Assembly (NCBI GenBank): GCA_947425785.1
Contig: CANEAY010000002.1
Location: forward strand, 95,289 to 159,288
Length of the DNA: 64,000 bases
Source of the DNA: an uncultured Pseudoflavonifractor sp.
GTDB lineage: Bacteria; Bacillota; Clostridia; Oscillospirales; Oscillospiraceae
Reading direction: 5' to 3'
The position numbers were made by a program, and so were the translations under genes. Every line of letters begins with the position of its first letter. Positions within the stretch are counted from its first letter, which is position 1. The notes below the pieces were generated by a model, which worked only from the letters and a program-made list of their open reading frames with translations, searched no databases and was not told where the DNA came from. Shown piece after piece: positions 47,209-56,965 of this stretch.

Positions 47209-48297
47209 TCATGCGGCGTTGCTGTTTTCGGTACTGCGCAGGGCCGACTCATAGATGATCTTGTTCCGGGTCTTGGACAGGAAGGTCTCTGCCGCCACCA
47301 TGAGGATGATGACGCCCTGCACCAGTACGATGAACTCCGCCGGGATATCGGTGGAGCTGCTGACCACCTGGGCGCCCTGCCGAATATAGGCCATGAGCAG
47401 GGCGGTGAGGATGACGTACTGGGGCCGCTTCTTGGCCAGCACCGCCACCACCACGCCGTTCATGCCGTGGTTGGTCAGTTCAGTCCACTGGAAGCGGCTG
47501 TTCATGGCCAGCTGCTCCAGGGAGCCGCCCACGCCGGCCAAAGCCCCGCCCAAGGCCTGGGCCAGGACGATGGTGGTCACGGCGTTAATGCCGATCTGGA
47601 CGGCGAAGTCGGGGTTGGAGCCCACCGTGCGCATCTCAAAGCCCAGGGAGGTCTTTTTGAAAAGCACGGTGACCACCACACAGAACAGCAGTGCCACAAA
47701 CACGCCGGTGTGGATGCCGGTGCGGGGGATGAGCTCCCCAAACCGGGCGGTTACGGGGATCTCGTAGGAGGCGGTGTAGGACACCCCCACGTCCCGTACC
47801 ACGCGGGTGAGCACGAACTGGGTGAAATAGAGCAGGATGTAGTTGAGCATGATGGACAGCACAATGATGTTGGCGCCCAGCTTTACGTTGATAATGGCCG
47901 GGATGCTGGCCAGAACAAAACCTACCAGAGCCCCGATGGCCAACAGTACCAGGATATACAGCCACTTGGGCAGTCCCAGTCCCTGCATGGACAGGGCAAA
48001 ATAAGTGGTGATGCAGGCGGACATGATGAAGATGCCTTCACCGGAGAGGTTGAAGCGGTTTACCGAGTACATGAAGCACATACCCAGGCCGGTGAAGACC
48101 AGCGGTACCGCCTTTTGGATAATGCCGCCGATCCGCCGGGGGGTGGTAAAGGGCCCTACGGTGAAGCTGTAGATGGCCTGGGCGGGATCCTCGCTGATGA
48201 TCACCAGAACCAGCAGGGTCAGGCCATAGGCCACCAGGAAGGCGACCACGATACGCAGTACCTCAAAGACCGCTTCTACACGTCGTACATTTTTCAT
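47209..48297 (-). CDS. ABC transporter permease (BMP/nucleoside type)
   Basis: GLGMCFMYSVNRFNLSGEGIFIMSACITTYFAL; pairs with downstream permease. Confidence 0.88.
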   Translation of the reverse strand: MKNVRRVEAVFEVLRIVVAFLVAYGLTLLVLVIISEDPAQAIYSFTVGPFTTPRRIGGIIQKAVPLVFTGLGMCFMYSVNRFNLSGEGIFIMSACITTYFALSMQGLGLPKWLYILVLLAIGALVGFVLASIPAIINVKLGANIIVLSIMLNYILLYFTQFVLTRVVRDVGVSYTASYEIPVTARFGELIPRTGIHTGVFVALLFCVVVTVLFKKTSLGFEMRTVGSNPDFAVQIGINAVTTIVLAQALGGALAGVGGSLEQLAMNSRFQWTELTNHGMNGVVVAVLAKKRPQYVILTALLMAYIRQGAQVVSSSTDIPAEFIVLVQGVIILMVAAETFLSKTRNKIIYESALRSTENSNAA

Positions 48298-49841
48298 AGC
48301 AATCCTTCCATTTCCTGCGGAGTCATCGTTCGGATCCCCAGCATATACTCGCCCAGCTTGTCCTCACTTACCTCGGAGGCCTTGGGGAAGGCCGCCACGA
48401 TCTTGCCCCTGCGCAGCACCAACAGCCGGTCGGAGACCTCCAGCAGCTCATTGAGGTCGGCGGAGATCAGCAGCGTGGCAACCTTGTTCTCGTGGGACAT
48501 GCTCACCAGCCGCTTGCGGATCATCTCGGTGGTGCCCACGTCGATGCCGCGGGTGGGCTGGCTGGCCAGGATGAAACGGCAGCCGGAGGTGAATTCCCGG
48601 GCCACTACCACCTTCTGGATGTTGCCGCCGGAGAGCATCCGTACAGGCTGGTCGGCGTCGTCACAGGCGATCTCAAATTCTTCGATACAGCGGTCAACGA
48701 ACTCGTCAATGGCCTTTTTATCGGTGAAAATAAATTTGCGGAACTCCGGGCGGTAAAAGCGGTCGGCAATGATGTTGTCCCGGATGGACTGGTTTACCGA
48801 CGCGCCGATGGTCATACGGTCTTCGTGGATGCTGGCCATGCCCATCTCCCGGAGCTGGCGGACAGTGTGGCCGCGGATCTCCTCGCCGCTGAGGGTGATA
48901 CTGCCCGAGTGGTAAGGCTCGGTGCCGGTAATGGCGGCGGCCAGCTCGGTCTGCCCGCTGCCCTCCACGCCGGCGATGCCCACCACCTCTCCGGCCCGGA
49001 CACGGAAGCTGACGCCGTCAATGTTCCGCTTGCCATCGTCGCCCACGACGATAAGGTCGGACACCAGAAGCAGGTCTTCCCCTGACTCCGGGTCGTCCTT
49101 TTGGAAGCGAAGCTCCACGTCCCGGCCGATCATCAGGTTGGAGATGCGCTCCTGAGTCATGTCACTGATGTCGTATGTGCCCAGGCATTTTCCCTTCCGC
49201 AGGACGGTCACCCGGTCACATAGCTCCATGATCTCCTCCAGCTTATGGGAGATGAAGATGATGGCGTAGCCCTGCTCCTGGAGCCGGTGGAGCTGTTCGA
49301 ACAGCTCCCGGGTCTCCTGGGGAGTAAGTACGGCGGTGGGCTCGTCCATAATGAGAACTTTGACGCCCCGGATCAGGGCCTTCAGGATCTCCACCTTCTG
49401 CATGGAGCCCACGCTGATATCGGAGACCCGCTGGGTCACATCCAGGTCAAAGCCGTACTTCTTGGCGGCCTCCGAAGTCATTCGGACGGCCTCCTTGTAG
49501 TTGAACATGACGGCTTTGGTAGGCTCGATACCCAGCACGATGTTTTCCGCGATGGACAGGGAGGGCACCAGCATGAAGTGCTGGTGGATCATTCCGATGC
49601 CGTTGTGGATGGCGTCCAGGGCGGATTTCATCTCCAGCTTCTTATCGTTGAGGTAGATAGCGCCCTTCTGGTAGTCCTCCATGCCGAAGAGCATCTTCAT
49701 CAGCGTAGTTTTACCGGCTCCGTTTTCGCCCACCAGCGCATGGATCTCGCCGGCGTTCACGGAGAATGATATGTCGCTGTTGGCTACAAAGCCGTTGGAA
49801 TAAACCTTAGTCAGGTTTTCTACGCGCAGCAATTCGCTCAT
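48294..49841 (-). CDS. ABC transporter ATP-binding protein, tandem domains (nucleoside/sugar type)
   Basis: ALVGENGAGKTTLMKMLFGM; second-domain signature MLSGGNIQKVVVAREF, ILASQPTRGIDVGTTEMIRKRL. Confidence 0.92.
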   Translation of the reverse strand: MSELLRVENLTKVYSNGFVANSDISFSVNAGEIHALVGENGAGKTTLMKMLFGMEDYQKGAIYLNDKKLEMKSALDAIHNGIGMIHQHFMLVPSLSIAENIVLGIEPTKAVMFNYKEAVRMTSEAAKKYGFDLDVTQRVSDISVGSMQKVEILKALIRGVKVLIMDEPTAVLTPQETRELFEQLHRLQEQGYAIIFISHKLEEIMELCDRVTVLRKGKCLGTYDISDMTQERISNLMIGRDVELRFQKDDPESGEDLLLVSDLIVVGDDGKRNIDGVSFRVRAGEVVGIAGVEGSGQTELAAAITGTEPYHSGSITLSGEEIRGHTVRQLREMGMASIHEDRMTIGASVNQSIRDNIIADRFYRPEFRKFIFTDKKAIDEFVDRCIEEFEIACDDADQPVRMLSGGNIQKVVVAREFTSGCRFILASQPTRGIDVGTTEMIRKRLVSMSHENKVATLLISADLNELLEVSDRLLVLRRGKIVAAFPKASEVSEDKLGEYMLGIRTMTPQEMEGLL

Positions 49842-49898
49842 AGTTTATCCCGCCATTCTGTGATGTTTCCGTGTCGTTTGATCCTGTATGACAAAAAA

Positions 49899-49941
49899 GG
49901 CCCGGGAAAGAGACGCCTATGAAAGGTGTATCTCCCGGGCC
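49899..49941 (-). terminator. Terminator/attenuator between BMP gene and its ABC genes
   Basis: Minus strand ggcccggga...tcccgggcc-ttttttgt. Confidence 0.75.
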
Positions 49942-49991
49942 TTCTCTGCAGCTTTAAACCGTGGGGAACCTTTGATTTGTGTTGTCCGTGC

Positions 49992-51140
49992 TTACGGAGT
50001 CACAGAGTTGACCAGCTGGTCGATCTCGTCCTGGGACATGAAGTAAGCGGAACGGACTTCCACCTTGCCGGCCTTGATGTCCTCCTCGGCCTGCTTGACC
50101 AGTTCCTGGGTCTCGGCAGAGACGAACTTTTGATAGTTCTCGTTGTCGGCAATGCCCACGACGCCGTCCGCCAGGTTCAGAGAGGCGGCCTGGGAGTCGG
50201 CAAAGATGTCCTCGCCGTCGGCGATGTGCGCCATGATGGACTCCAGGGAGACGTCGATCTTCTTCAGGCAGGAGGTCATGATGACAGAGGCCAGGTCGGT
50301 CTCGCCCTTGGCGTTGTAGATGCTGTACTGGTCAGAGTCACAGCCGATGGCCAGCTTGCCGGCATCCTTGCAGGCCTGGAACACGCCCAGGCTGGCGCCG
50401 CCGCAGGCGGCAAAGATGATATCGGCATTCTTGCCGATCTGCATGTTGGCCAGCTCCAGAGCCTTGGCGGTGTCGTTGTAGTTGCCCACAAAGGCGCTGC
50501 ACACCTTGATATCCTCCTTGGCGGACAGGGCGCCCTGGATATAGCCGCACAGGAAGTCGTTGATGAGGGGGTTCTCCTGGCCGCCCACGAAGCCGATAAC
50601 GCCTGTCTCGCTGGTCTTAGCGGCGGCAATACCCACCAGGTAAGCGGCCTCATAGGTGGAGCTGGCGTAGAGGTAGACGTTGGGCTGCTCACATACGTCC
50701 AGGGGAGTGGTATCGTAGACGATGAAGCGCATCTCGGGGTAGTCCTGGGCGTAGTTCTTGCACAGATCCAGGAAGCCGCTGCGCAGGAATACGTAGTCGT
50801 AACCGGCGTCCACAAAGTCAAAGAAATAGCCTTCGTAGGTGGAGATGTCGGTGCCCACCTCGGCGTATTCCACATCCAGCTTGTGGGTCTTCTCGATGGC
50901 CTGGAGGCCCTGATAGAGCAGATCATTGAAGGACAGGTCGCCCAGGGCGTTCAGGGCCAGCATGACCCGCTTGCCCTCCAGCTCCACGCCGCCGGCGGCG
51001 GCGTCTGCGGAAGTGGCGGGCTCGGAGGTGACGGGATCGGTCGCCGCCTCGGAGGGGGCGGGGGCCGGGCCGCCGCAGGCCGCGCTGGACAGCAGCAAAG
51101 TGGTGGAGAGTACGAGGGCAAGCAACTTCTTCATTTTCAT
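49992..51140 (-). CDS. BMP family substrate-binding lipoprotein
   Basis: Lipobox LSSAACGG; VMLALNALGDLSFNDLLYQGLQAIEKTHKLDVEYAEV; FAACGGASLGVFQACKDAGKLAIGCDSDQ. Confidence 0.92.
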   Translation of the reverse strand: MKMKKLLALVLSTTLLLSSAACGGPAPAPSEAATDPVTSEPATSADAAAGGVELEGKRVMLALNALGDLSFNDLLYQGLQAIEKTHKLDVEYAEVGTDISTYEGYFFDFVDAGYDYVFLRSGFLDLCKNYAQDYPEMRFIVYDTTPLDVCEQPNVYLYASSTYEAAYLVGIAAAKTSETGVIGFVGGQENPLINDFLCGYIQGALSAKEDIKVCSAFVGNYNDTAKALELANMQIGKNADIIFAACGGASLGVFQACKDAGKLAIGCDSDQYSIYNAKGETDLASVIMTSCLKKIDVSLESIMAHIADGEDIFADSQAASLNLADGVVGIADNENYQKFVSAETQELVKQAEEDIKAGKVEVRSAYFMSQDEIDQLVNSVTP

Positions 51141-51222
51141 CTTGTTCTCAATCCTTTCTTTGTTGTTCCCATGTGTTTTTTATGTTCACGGGGTTTTCTT
51201 GGCACCCCTTGCCAAGACACAT

Positions 51223-52479
51223 TTATTGGCACCAGTCCAGGATCAGGTTGGCATAGGCCAGGATACACTGATAGAAATTTTTGATCTCGATATACTCGTT
51301 GGGCCGGTGGCCCTTTCCAGCGTGTCCCGGGCCGAAGATGACGGTGGGGATGCCGGCAATGTGCTGGTAATACCGGGCGTCATTGCCGGTGGCGGCCACG
51401 TTGAGGTTGGCCCAGCCCATGCCTTTTTCAGCGGCCCTGCGTACGCACTGCACGAAGGGGGAGCGCCGGTCGATCTCAAATCCGCCGCCCTGCTGATAGA
51501 TGACCAGTTCCGGCGGATTTTCCCGCAGCCACTTGTCCTGTCCGGCCCGCTCCATTATAGCCCGGACGACCTCCTGGCATACGGCCTCGTGCTCCATGAG
51601 ACCGGGGATGTAGTGCAGGCACAGCTTGAACTCGCAGGAGCCCGGCACTGCCGAGCCGGCGGTGCCGCCCTGGATAACGCCCACGTTGATGGAGGGAGAG
51701 GGCAGCTCTGGGTGATGATACTTTTCTCCCCAGCGCTGTTCCAGTTCGTCAAGGGCGCCCATCAGGAAAATGGCCTTCTCGATGGCGTTGACCCCCAGCC
51801 ACTTCATCCCGGAGTGGAGGCTCACGCCGGTCACCTTTACCGAAAAGAACACAAAGCCCATGTTGGCGGTGGTGATGTTGCAGTCCGTCGGCTCACAGAT
51901 GACGGCCGCGTCGGCGTTGTAGCCGTGGAGGGTGGCGGAGAGGGAACCGTTGCCGCCTCCCTCCTCATCTACTACGGAGACGATGCGCACCGATCCCGGC
52001 AACTGGATGCCCGCGTCCTGGAGCAGTTTTACGCTGCAGACGGCCGCCGCCAGTCCCGCCTTCATGTCGGAGGTGCCCAGACCGTAGTATTTGCCGTCCC
52101 TTTCGGTGGCTTTCAGCGGCGGGGTGTCCCATTGCTCCAGATCCCCGGCGGGCATGGTGTCCATGTGGCCGTTGAAAAGCAGGGAGCGGGCCTGGCCCAG
52201 ACCGGGGAAGGTGGCGATCAAATTGTAACGATCCTTATTGTTGTGACCGGGATTTCCTTCGTGGAAGCGGCGCAGGCCCTCCTGAATGGTCTCTTCCAGG
52301 ATGGGATCCTTTTGGATGTCCGCCCCCATGCCCCGAAGCAGTTCTTCCAGATAGGTCTGGCCGGCGATCTCTTTTCCGCCGCCGATGCCGTGGCCAATGG
52401 TCTGGGTGTCGATGGAGACAAGATCGGTAAAGATCTTCAGGTATTCTTCCTTGTGTTCCTCCAGAACTTTGCGCAGCAT
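51223..52479 (-). CDS. M20 family metallopeptidase (ArgE/DapE-like deacylase)
   Basis: LLFNGHMDTMPAG, YGLGTSDMKAGLAAAV, VVDEEGGGNGSL; ATG 52479 after aggaggaacaaat. Confidence 0.9.
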   Translation of the reverse strand: MLRKVLEEHKEEYLKIFTDLVSIDTQTIGHGIGGGKEIAGQTYLEELLRGMGADIQKDPILEETIQEGLRRFHEGNPGHNNKDRYNLIATFPGLGQARSLLFNGHMDTMPAGDLEQWDTPPLKATERDGKYYGLGTSDMKAGLAAAVCSVKLLQDAGIQLPGSVRIVSVVDEEGGGNGSLSATLHGYNADAAVICEPTDCNITTANMGFVFFSVKVTGVSLHSGMKWLGVNAIEKAIFLMGALDELEQRWGEKYHHPELPSPSINVGVIQGGTAGSAVPGSCEFKLCLHYIPGLMEHEAVCQEVVRAIMERAGQDKWLRENPPELVIYQQGGGFEIDRRSPFVQCVRRAAEKGMGWANLNVAATGNDARYYQHIAGIPTVIFGPGHAGKGHRPNEYIEIKNFYQCILAYANLILDWCQ

Positions 52480-52612
52480 ATTTGTTCCTCCTGTCTTCTC
52501 GCTCCCGAACGGAGACATTTGCACATATGAAAAACATATGGAAAATTCCTGACCGAACAGTTTACTTGTCGAAAAAGAAAGAGGAGCAATTTTGTTTCCT
52601 CACTCTTTTTTG

Positions 52613-52640
52613 TTGACTATAACAATAAATCTGGTATTAT
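52613..52640 (+). promoter_or_regulatory. Predicted sigma-A promoter of the LysR gene
   Basis: TTGACT-16 bp-TATTAT. Confidence 0.5.
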
Positions 52641-52716
52641 TATGACATTGTTGTACGATAGAAGCAAATACACATAAGATTTATAACCATATGTTTTCTG
52701 TATGGGGAGGGAGACT

Positions 52717-53631
52717 ATGACGTTTCTACAGCTGAAATACTTCCTGACCGTGGCGGAAGAGGGGCAGATCACGAGCGCCGCCACAAAGCTCCACATGACC
52801 CAGCCGCCCTTGAGCCTCCAGCTCCGGCAGCTGGAGGACTCCCTGGGGGTCAAGCTTTTCAACCGTACCACCAAGGGCATCGAACTCACCGCCGCCGGGC
52901 GGCTGCTCTACAGCCACGGCACCCAGATCCTCACCATGGTCAACAACATGAGCCAGGAGCTCCGGGACGTGGCCCACGGCACCAGCGGCACCATCCAGGT
53001 CGGTATCATCTCCTCTGCGGTAAATTTGCTGCTGAATCTGGATCTGTACTCTTTTTGTACGCAAAACCCCTGGGTGGCCTATAATCTGATCGAGAGTGAT
53101 ACCTTCAGTCTCCTGGATATGCTGGATCAGGGCATCATCCATGTGGCCTTCGTCCGCACTCCCTTTTCCTCTAAAGAGTATATGAGCTTCCCGCTCTTTT
53201 CCGAGCCGGTGGTGGCTGTCGCCGGCCGGGCCTATCAGCCCAGAGGCGGACTCATCGGCCACGACCCGGCAGAGCCTATCACCCTGGAGCAGTTGGCCGG
53301 AGAGAAACTGATCCTGCTGCAAAATTACGAGAATACCGTCCTCACCGCCTGCCAGCAGCAGGGCATCAAGCCCAACATTATCTGCAGGGGCAGCAACGCC
53401 ACAGTGGCCTTTCTCTGCGCCCGGTCGGGCATGGGAGTCATGCTCACCCCCAAAAATGTCCTGGGCCCCGACGCTGACCGGGATCTGCAGGTGTGGGACG
53501 TGGACTGCGGCGTGCTGACATCCTCTCTGTGTATGGTCTGGAAATTCAACCGGGAGCTGCCCCAGGCGGTGGATAAATTCATCCTCCATGTGAAGGAACG
53601 TTTTCCCAGCGGCCAAGCCGGGGAGAGATAA
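52717..53631 (+). CDS. LysR family transcriptional regulator
   Basis: MTFLQLKYFLTVAEEGQITSAATKLHMTQPPLSLQLRQLEDSLGVKLFNRTTKGIELTAAG. Confidence 0.96.
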   Translation: MTFLQLKYFLTVAEEGQITSAATKLHMTQPPLSLQLRQLEDSLGVKLFNRTTKGIELTAAGRLLYSHGTQILTMVNNMSQELRDVAHGTSGTIQVGIISSAVNLLLNLDLYSFCTQNPWVAYNLIESDTFSLLDMLDQGIIHVAFVRTPFSSKEYMSFPLFSEPVVAVAGRAYQPRGGLIGHDPAEPITLEQLAGEKLILLQNYENTVLTACQQQGIKPNIICRGSNATVAFLCARSGMGVMLTPKNVLGPDADRDLQVWDVDCGVLTSSLCMVWKFNRELPQAVDKFILHVKERFPSGQAGER

Positions 53632-53642
53632 AGAAAAAAGGC

Positions 53643-53682
53643 GGCCGTTCCCCACAACGGGGAACGGCCGCTTTCGGTTTTG
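53643..53682. terminator. Bidirectional terminator hairpin
   Basis: aaagcggccgttcccc / ggggaacggccgcttt type stem around 53643-53676. Confidence 0.8.
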
Positions 53683-53694
53683 CTCGGGATACTT

Positions 53695-54714
53695 TTATAT
53701 CTCCTGCGGGAGAGCGGGGGGCAGGGCCAGGATGTCGTTGGCCACGGGGGTGTAGAAGAGGCGGGCACACTCGGTGGACTCCCGGGTCAGGGAGAGGCAC
53801 CACATGAGCTTGGCCACCACCGCCTCGGTGGTCATGTCATAGGCCTCCAGAACCCCCAGGTCGCTCTTGAGCCGGTGGCCCACATTATAGATGGACAGGT
53901 CACTGCCCTCATTCTGGACTTGGGTGGTGAGCACCACCAGCTTGCCCTGGGCCAGGGCGGCCCGGATGAGGTCATAATACTCCCCCTGATCCCCGGCGGG
54001 GACGCCGCCCACCCCAAAGCTCTCGATGATAACGGCGTCGTTTTCCCGCAGCAGGAAGGCCAGCTGGGCGGGGGAGGCGCCGGGGATGAGCTTCATCAGA
54101 GCCACCCGCTCATTGAGCCGGTCATAAAACTTTGGCCCATGGTCAGTGGTGGGGCACAGGTAGGGGATGAGCTGGCCGTCCTGAATGACGGCCAGAGCGG
54201 GGTAGTTGATGCTGGAGAAGGCCCCGTAGCTCTTGGAGTAGGTCTTTCTGGCCCGGGTGCCCAGGATCACCGCCCCGCCGAAGACCACCATAACGCCGCC
54301 GAGCCGGCCGTCGCAGGCCACCGTAAAGGCGTCCAGCAGGTTGGTTTTGGAGTCGGTGATGTCGGCGTGGATGGGCTTCTGACTGCCGGTGAGGACGATG
54401 GGCTTGGGACTTTCCTGGATGAGGTAGCTCAAGGCGGCGGCAGTGTAGGCCATGGTGTCGGTGCCGTGGCAGACCACAAAGCCGTCATAGCGGTCATAGT
54501 CCTCCCGGATAGCGGCAGCTGCCCGGAGCCAGTGGGAGGGGGTCATGTTGGTGGAGTCGATGCTGCAGACCTGGCGGCAGTCCACCTGACAGAGCTGGCG
54601 CAGGTTGGGGACATAGTTCAAAAAGTCCTCGCCAGTGAGGCCGGGAGCAAGGCCGGCCTCGGTCATTTCGGAGGCGATGGTGCCGCCGGTGGTGAGCATG
54701 AGGATACGCTTCAT
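53695..54714 (-). CDS. ansA: Asparaginase
   Basis: MKRILMLTTGGTIASEMTEAGLAPGL; YDGFVVCHGTDTMAYTAAALSYLI; start internal to the longer ORF-track entry. Confidence 0.93.
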   Translation of the reverse strand: MKRILMLTTGGTIASEMTEAGLAPGLTGEDFLNYVPNLRQLCQVDCRQVCSIDSTNMTPSHWLRAAAAIREDYDRYDGFVVCHGTDTMAYTAAALSYLIQESPKPIVLTGSQKPIHADITDSKTNLLDAFTVACDGRLGGVMVVFGGAVILGTRARKTYSKSYGAFSSINYPALAVIQDGQLIPYLCPTTDHGPKFYDRLNERVALMKLIPGASPAQLAFLLRENDAVIIESFGVGGVPAGDQGEYYDLIRAALAQGKLVVLTTQVQNEGSDLSIYNVGHRLKSDLGVLEAYDMTTEAVVAKLMWCLSLTRESTECARLFYTPVANDILALPPALPQEI

Positions 54715-54804
54715 AAAGACTGCTCCTTGAAAAATTTGATTGGATGTATGGAAACGTGCCACGGCGAGGGGTGAAAAAGGAGAGGGCGAAAGGGGGGGAG
54801 CGAT

Positions 54805-55038
54805 TTGCTTACCATTATTGAAGTAAAAGCCAGGGAGGACGGCGGCCACGGCCTCCAGAGCCAGAGCCATCGGAAGGAGTGCTGGCTGGAGGGCTGGGTG
54901 GCGGTGCCGGAGACTCTGGTGGCCCAGGTCTGGGCCTGCGGCGGTTACTGCGACCTGACTTTGAAAAAAGGCGTCCTCACCGGCATCACGCCCAGAGAGC
55001 GGCCCCAGCCGGAGGAGCCGGAGAGTCAGGACAAATAG
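54805..55038 (+). CDS. Small hypothetical protein
   Basis: 77-aa ORF, TTG start after agggggggag; tail-to-tail 13-bp overlap with the IlvD-like gene. Confidence 0.4.
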   Translation: MLTIIEVKAREDGGHGLQSQSHRKECWLEGWVAVPETLVAQVWACGGYCDLTLKKGVLTGITPRERPQPEEPESQDK

Positions 55039-56744
55039 GCGCCCTCCATGGGGGAGGCGGCGGAGCGGGTAAAACGGCCCAGGACGCCGGAGGTATATTT
55101 GGGGGCACGGGGAGTCCATCGGGCTTTTCGTGCCCCTAAAATTTTGTCCATTTCAGTCTGGCTCTTCCGCTCCCCCTTGACGCCCACGATGGCCAGCCTT
55201 CGGGCGGGGATATCCAGCTCGATGAGGTCGCCCTCCTCCACTAGGGCGATGGGCCCGCCGTCGGCGGCTTCGGGGGAGACATGGCCGATGACTGGGCCCC
55301 GGGAGGCGCCGGAGAAGCGGCCGTCTGTGATAAGGGCGATGGAGGCGGACAGCTCCGGGTCGGAGGAGATGGCCTCCCCGGTGTAAAACATCTCCGGCAT
55401 ACCGCTGCCTCTGGGGCCCTCGTAGCGGATGAACACCGCGTCGCCGGGACGGATGCGCTTGCGGAGGATGGCGTCGATGGCCTCCTCCTCGCTGTCAAAG
55501 GGGCGGGCGTTAAGGGTGGCACGGAACATCTCGGCGGGCACGGCGGTGTGCTTCACCTCCGCCCCGTCGGGGGCCAGGTTGCCCCGGAGGATGGCGATGG
55601 CGCCGTCGGCACCGATAGGGTCACCATAGGGGCGCAGGATGTCCTCCTTCTTCCGGCCCACCTGGGCCAGAAGGGAGGCGCAGCGGTCATACCAGCCGCC
55701 CGCTTTCAGCTCGTCCAGATTCTCCCCCAGGGTCTTGCCGGTGACGGTGAGGGCGTCCAGGTGGAGGATGGGCCGCAGCTCCTCCATAACGGCGGGGACG
55801 CCTCCCGCCCGGTGGAGGTACTCGGCGGGCCACTTTCCTGCGGGGCGGATGTTTGCCAGATAGTGTGCCCCCCGGTGGAGCCGGTCAAAGACGTCGGCAT
55901 CCAGACGGAGGCCAAACTCATGGGCCACCGCCGGCAGGTGGAGCAGGGCGTTGGAGGAGCCGGAGATGGCCGCGTGAACGATAATGGCGTTTTCAAAGGA
56001 ATCCATGGTGACGATCCTGCGGGCGGTAAGCCCCGCCTTGGCCAGAGCCAGAGCGGTCTCTCCGGCCTGGCGGGCGAACTCCTTCAGCTCACCGCCCACA
56101 GAGGGGAGGAGGGCGGAGCCGGGCAGGGCCAGGCCCAGGGCCTCGGCCATGACCTGCATGGTGCAGGCGGTGCCCATAAAGGAGCAGGCCCCGCAGGAGG
56201 GGCAGGCGTGCTTCTGATACCACTGGAACTGCTCCTGGGCCAGTTCACCCCGCTGGAACATGGCGGAGTAGGTGCCGATCTGCTCCAGGGTGAGGCAGTC
56301 GGGGCCGGGGGCCATGACTCCGCCGGGGACAAAGACGGCGGGGAGATCCAGCCTGCCCATGGCCATGAGCTGGGCGGGAACAGACTTATCACAGCTGGCC
56401 AGGAACACCCCTGCGTCAAAGGGGGTGGCGGAGGCGTGGATCTCAATGAGGTCGCAGATGGTGGAGCGGGAAGCCAGGGAAAAGTTGATGCCGTCGTGGC
56501 CCTGGGCCATACCGTCGCAGATGTCGGTGGCAAAATACCGGGCGGCCCGGCCCCCGGCTCGGTGGACGCCGTCAGCGGCGGCGTTGGCCAGCTCCAGAAG
56601 ATGGGCGGAGCCGGGGTGGCTGTCCCCGAAGGTGCTTTCCACCATGACCTGGGGCTTGGACAGGTCGCCGCGCGTCCAGCCCATACCCATGCGGAGGGGG
56701 TCGATCTCGGGGGAGAGGGTGCGTAAGTCCTGACTGGTCAGCAT
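55026..56744 (-). CDS. IlvD/Edd family dehydratase (dihydroxy-acid dehydratase or sugar-acid dehydratase)
   Basis: [112 protein letters not shown]. Confidence 0.9.
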   Translation of the reverse strand: MLTSQDLRTLSPEIDPLRMGMGWTRGDLSKPQVMVESTFGDSHPGSAHLLELANAAADGVHRAGGRAARYFATDICDGMAQGHDGINFSLASRSTICDLIEIHASATPFDAGVFLASCDKSVPAQLMAMGRLDLPAVFVPGGVMAPGPDCLTLEQIGTYSAMFQRGELAQEQFQWYQKHACPSCGACSFMGTACTMQVMAEALGLALPGSALLPSVGGELKEFARQAGETALALAKAGLTARRIVTMDSFENAIIVHAAISGSSNALLHLPAVAHEFGLRLDADVFDRLHRGAHYLANIRPAGKWPAEYLHRAGGVPAVMEELRPILHLDALTVTGKTLGENLDELKAGGWYDRCASLLAQVGRKKEDILRPYGDPIGADGAIAILRGNLAPDGAEVKHTAVPAEMFRATLNARPFDSEEEAIDAILRKRIRPGDAVFIRYEGPRGSGMPEMFYTGEAISSDPELSASIALITDGRFSGASRGPVIGHVSPEAADGGPIALVEEGDLIELDIPARRLAIVGVKGERKSQTEMDKILGARKARWTPRAPKYTSGVLGRFTRSAASPMEGAYLS

Positions 56745-56965
56745 AAAAGATCATCCCTTCTCTGTGGTGTCCTGTTACCCAAAGGATACCGAAACAGCGG
56801 AAAAAAGTCAACGAAAAAGAGCTCTTTTTTATGTCCGGTCTTTCCCTGGAAAGGCCGGGCGTTTTTTTACCCATTTTCCCTCTTGTACCGTGGGGAGACG
56901 GAGTGTATAATAGGATCAGTATGGCCCCTGCAGGGGCAGAAAAAGGTAAATAGGAGGGCTCCGAT

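Noticed and set aside
54715-55119. N-terminal extension of the asparaginase ORF
   Set aside because: Extends into the intergenic region and IlvD 3' end; canonical MKRILMLTTGGT start at 54714
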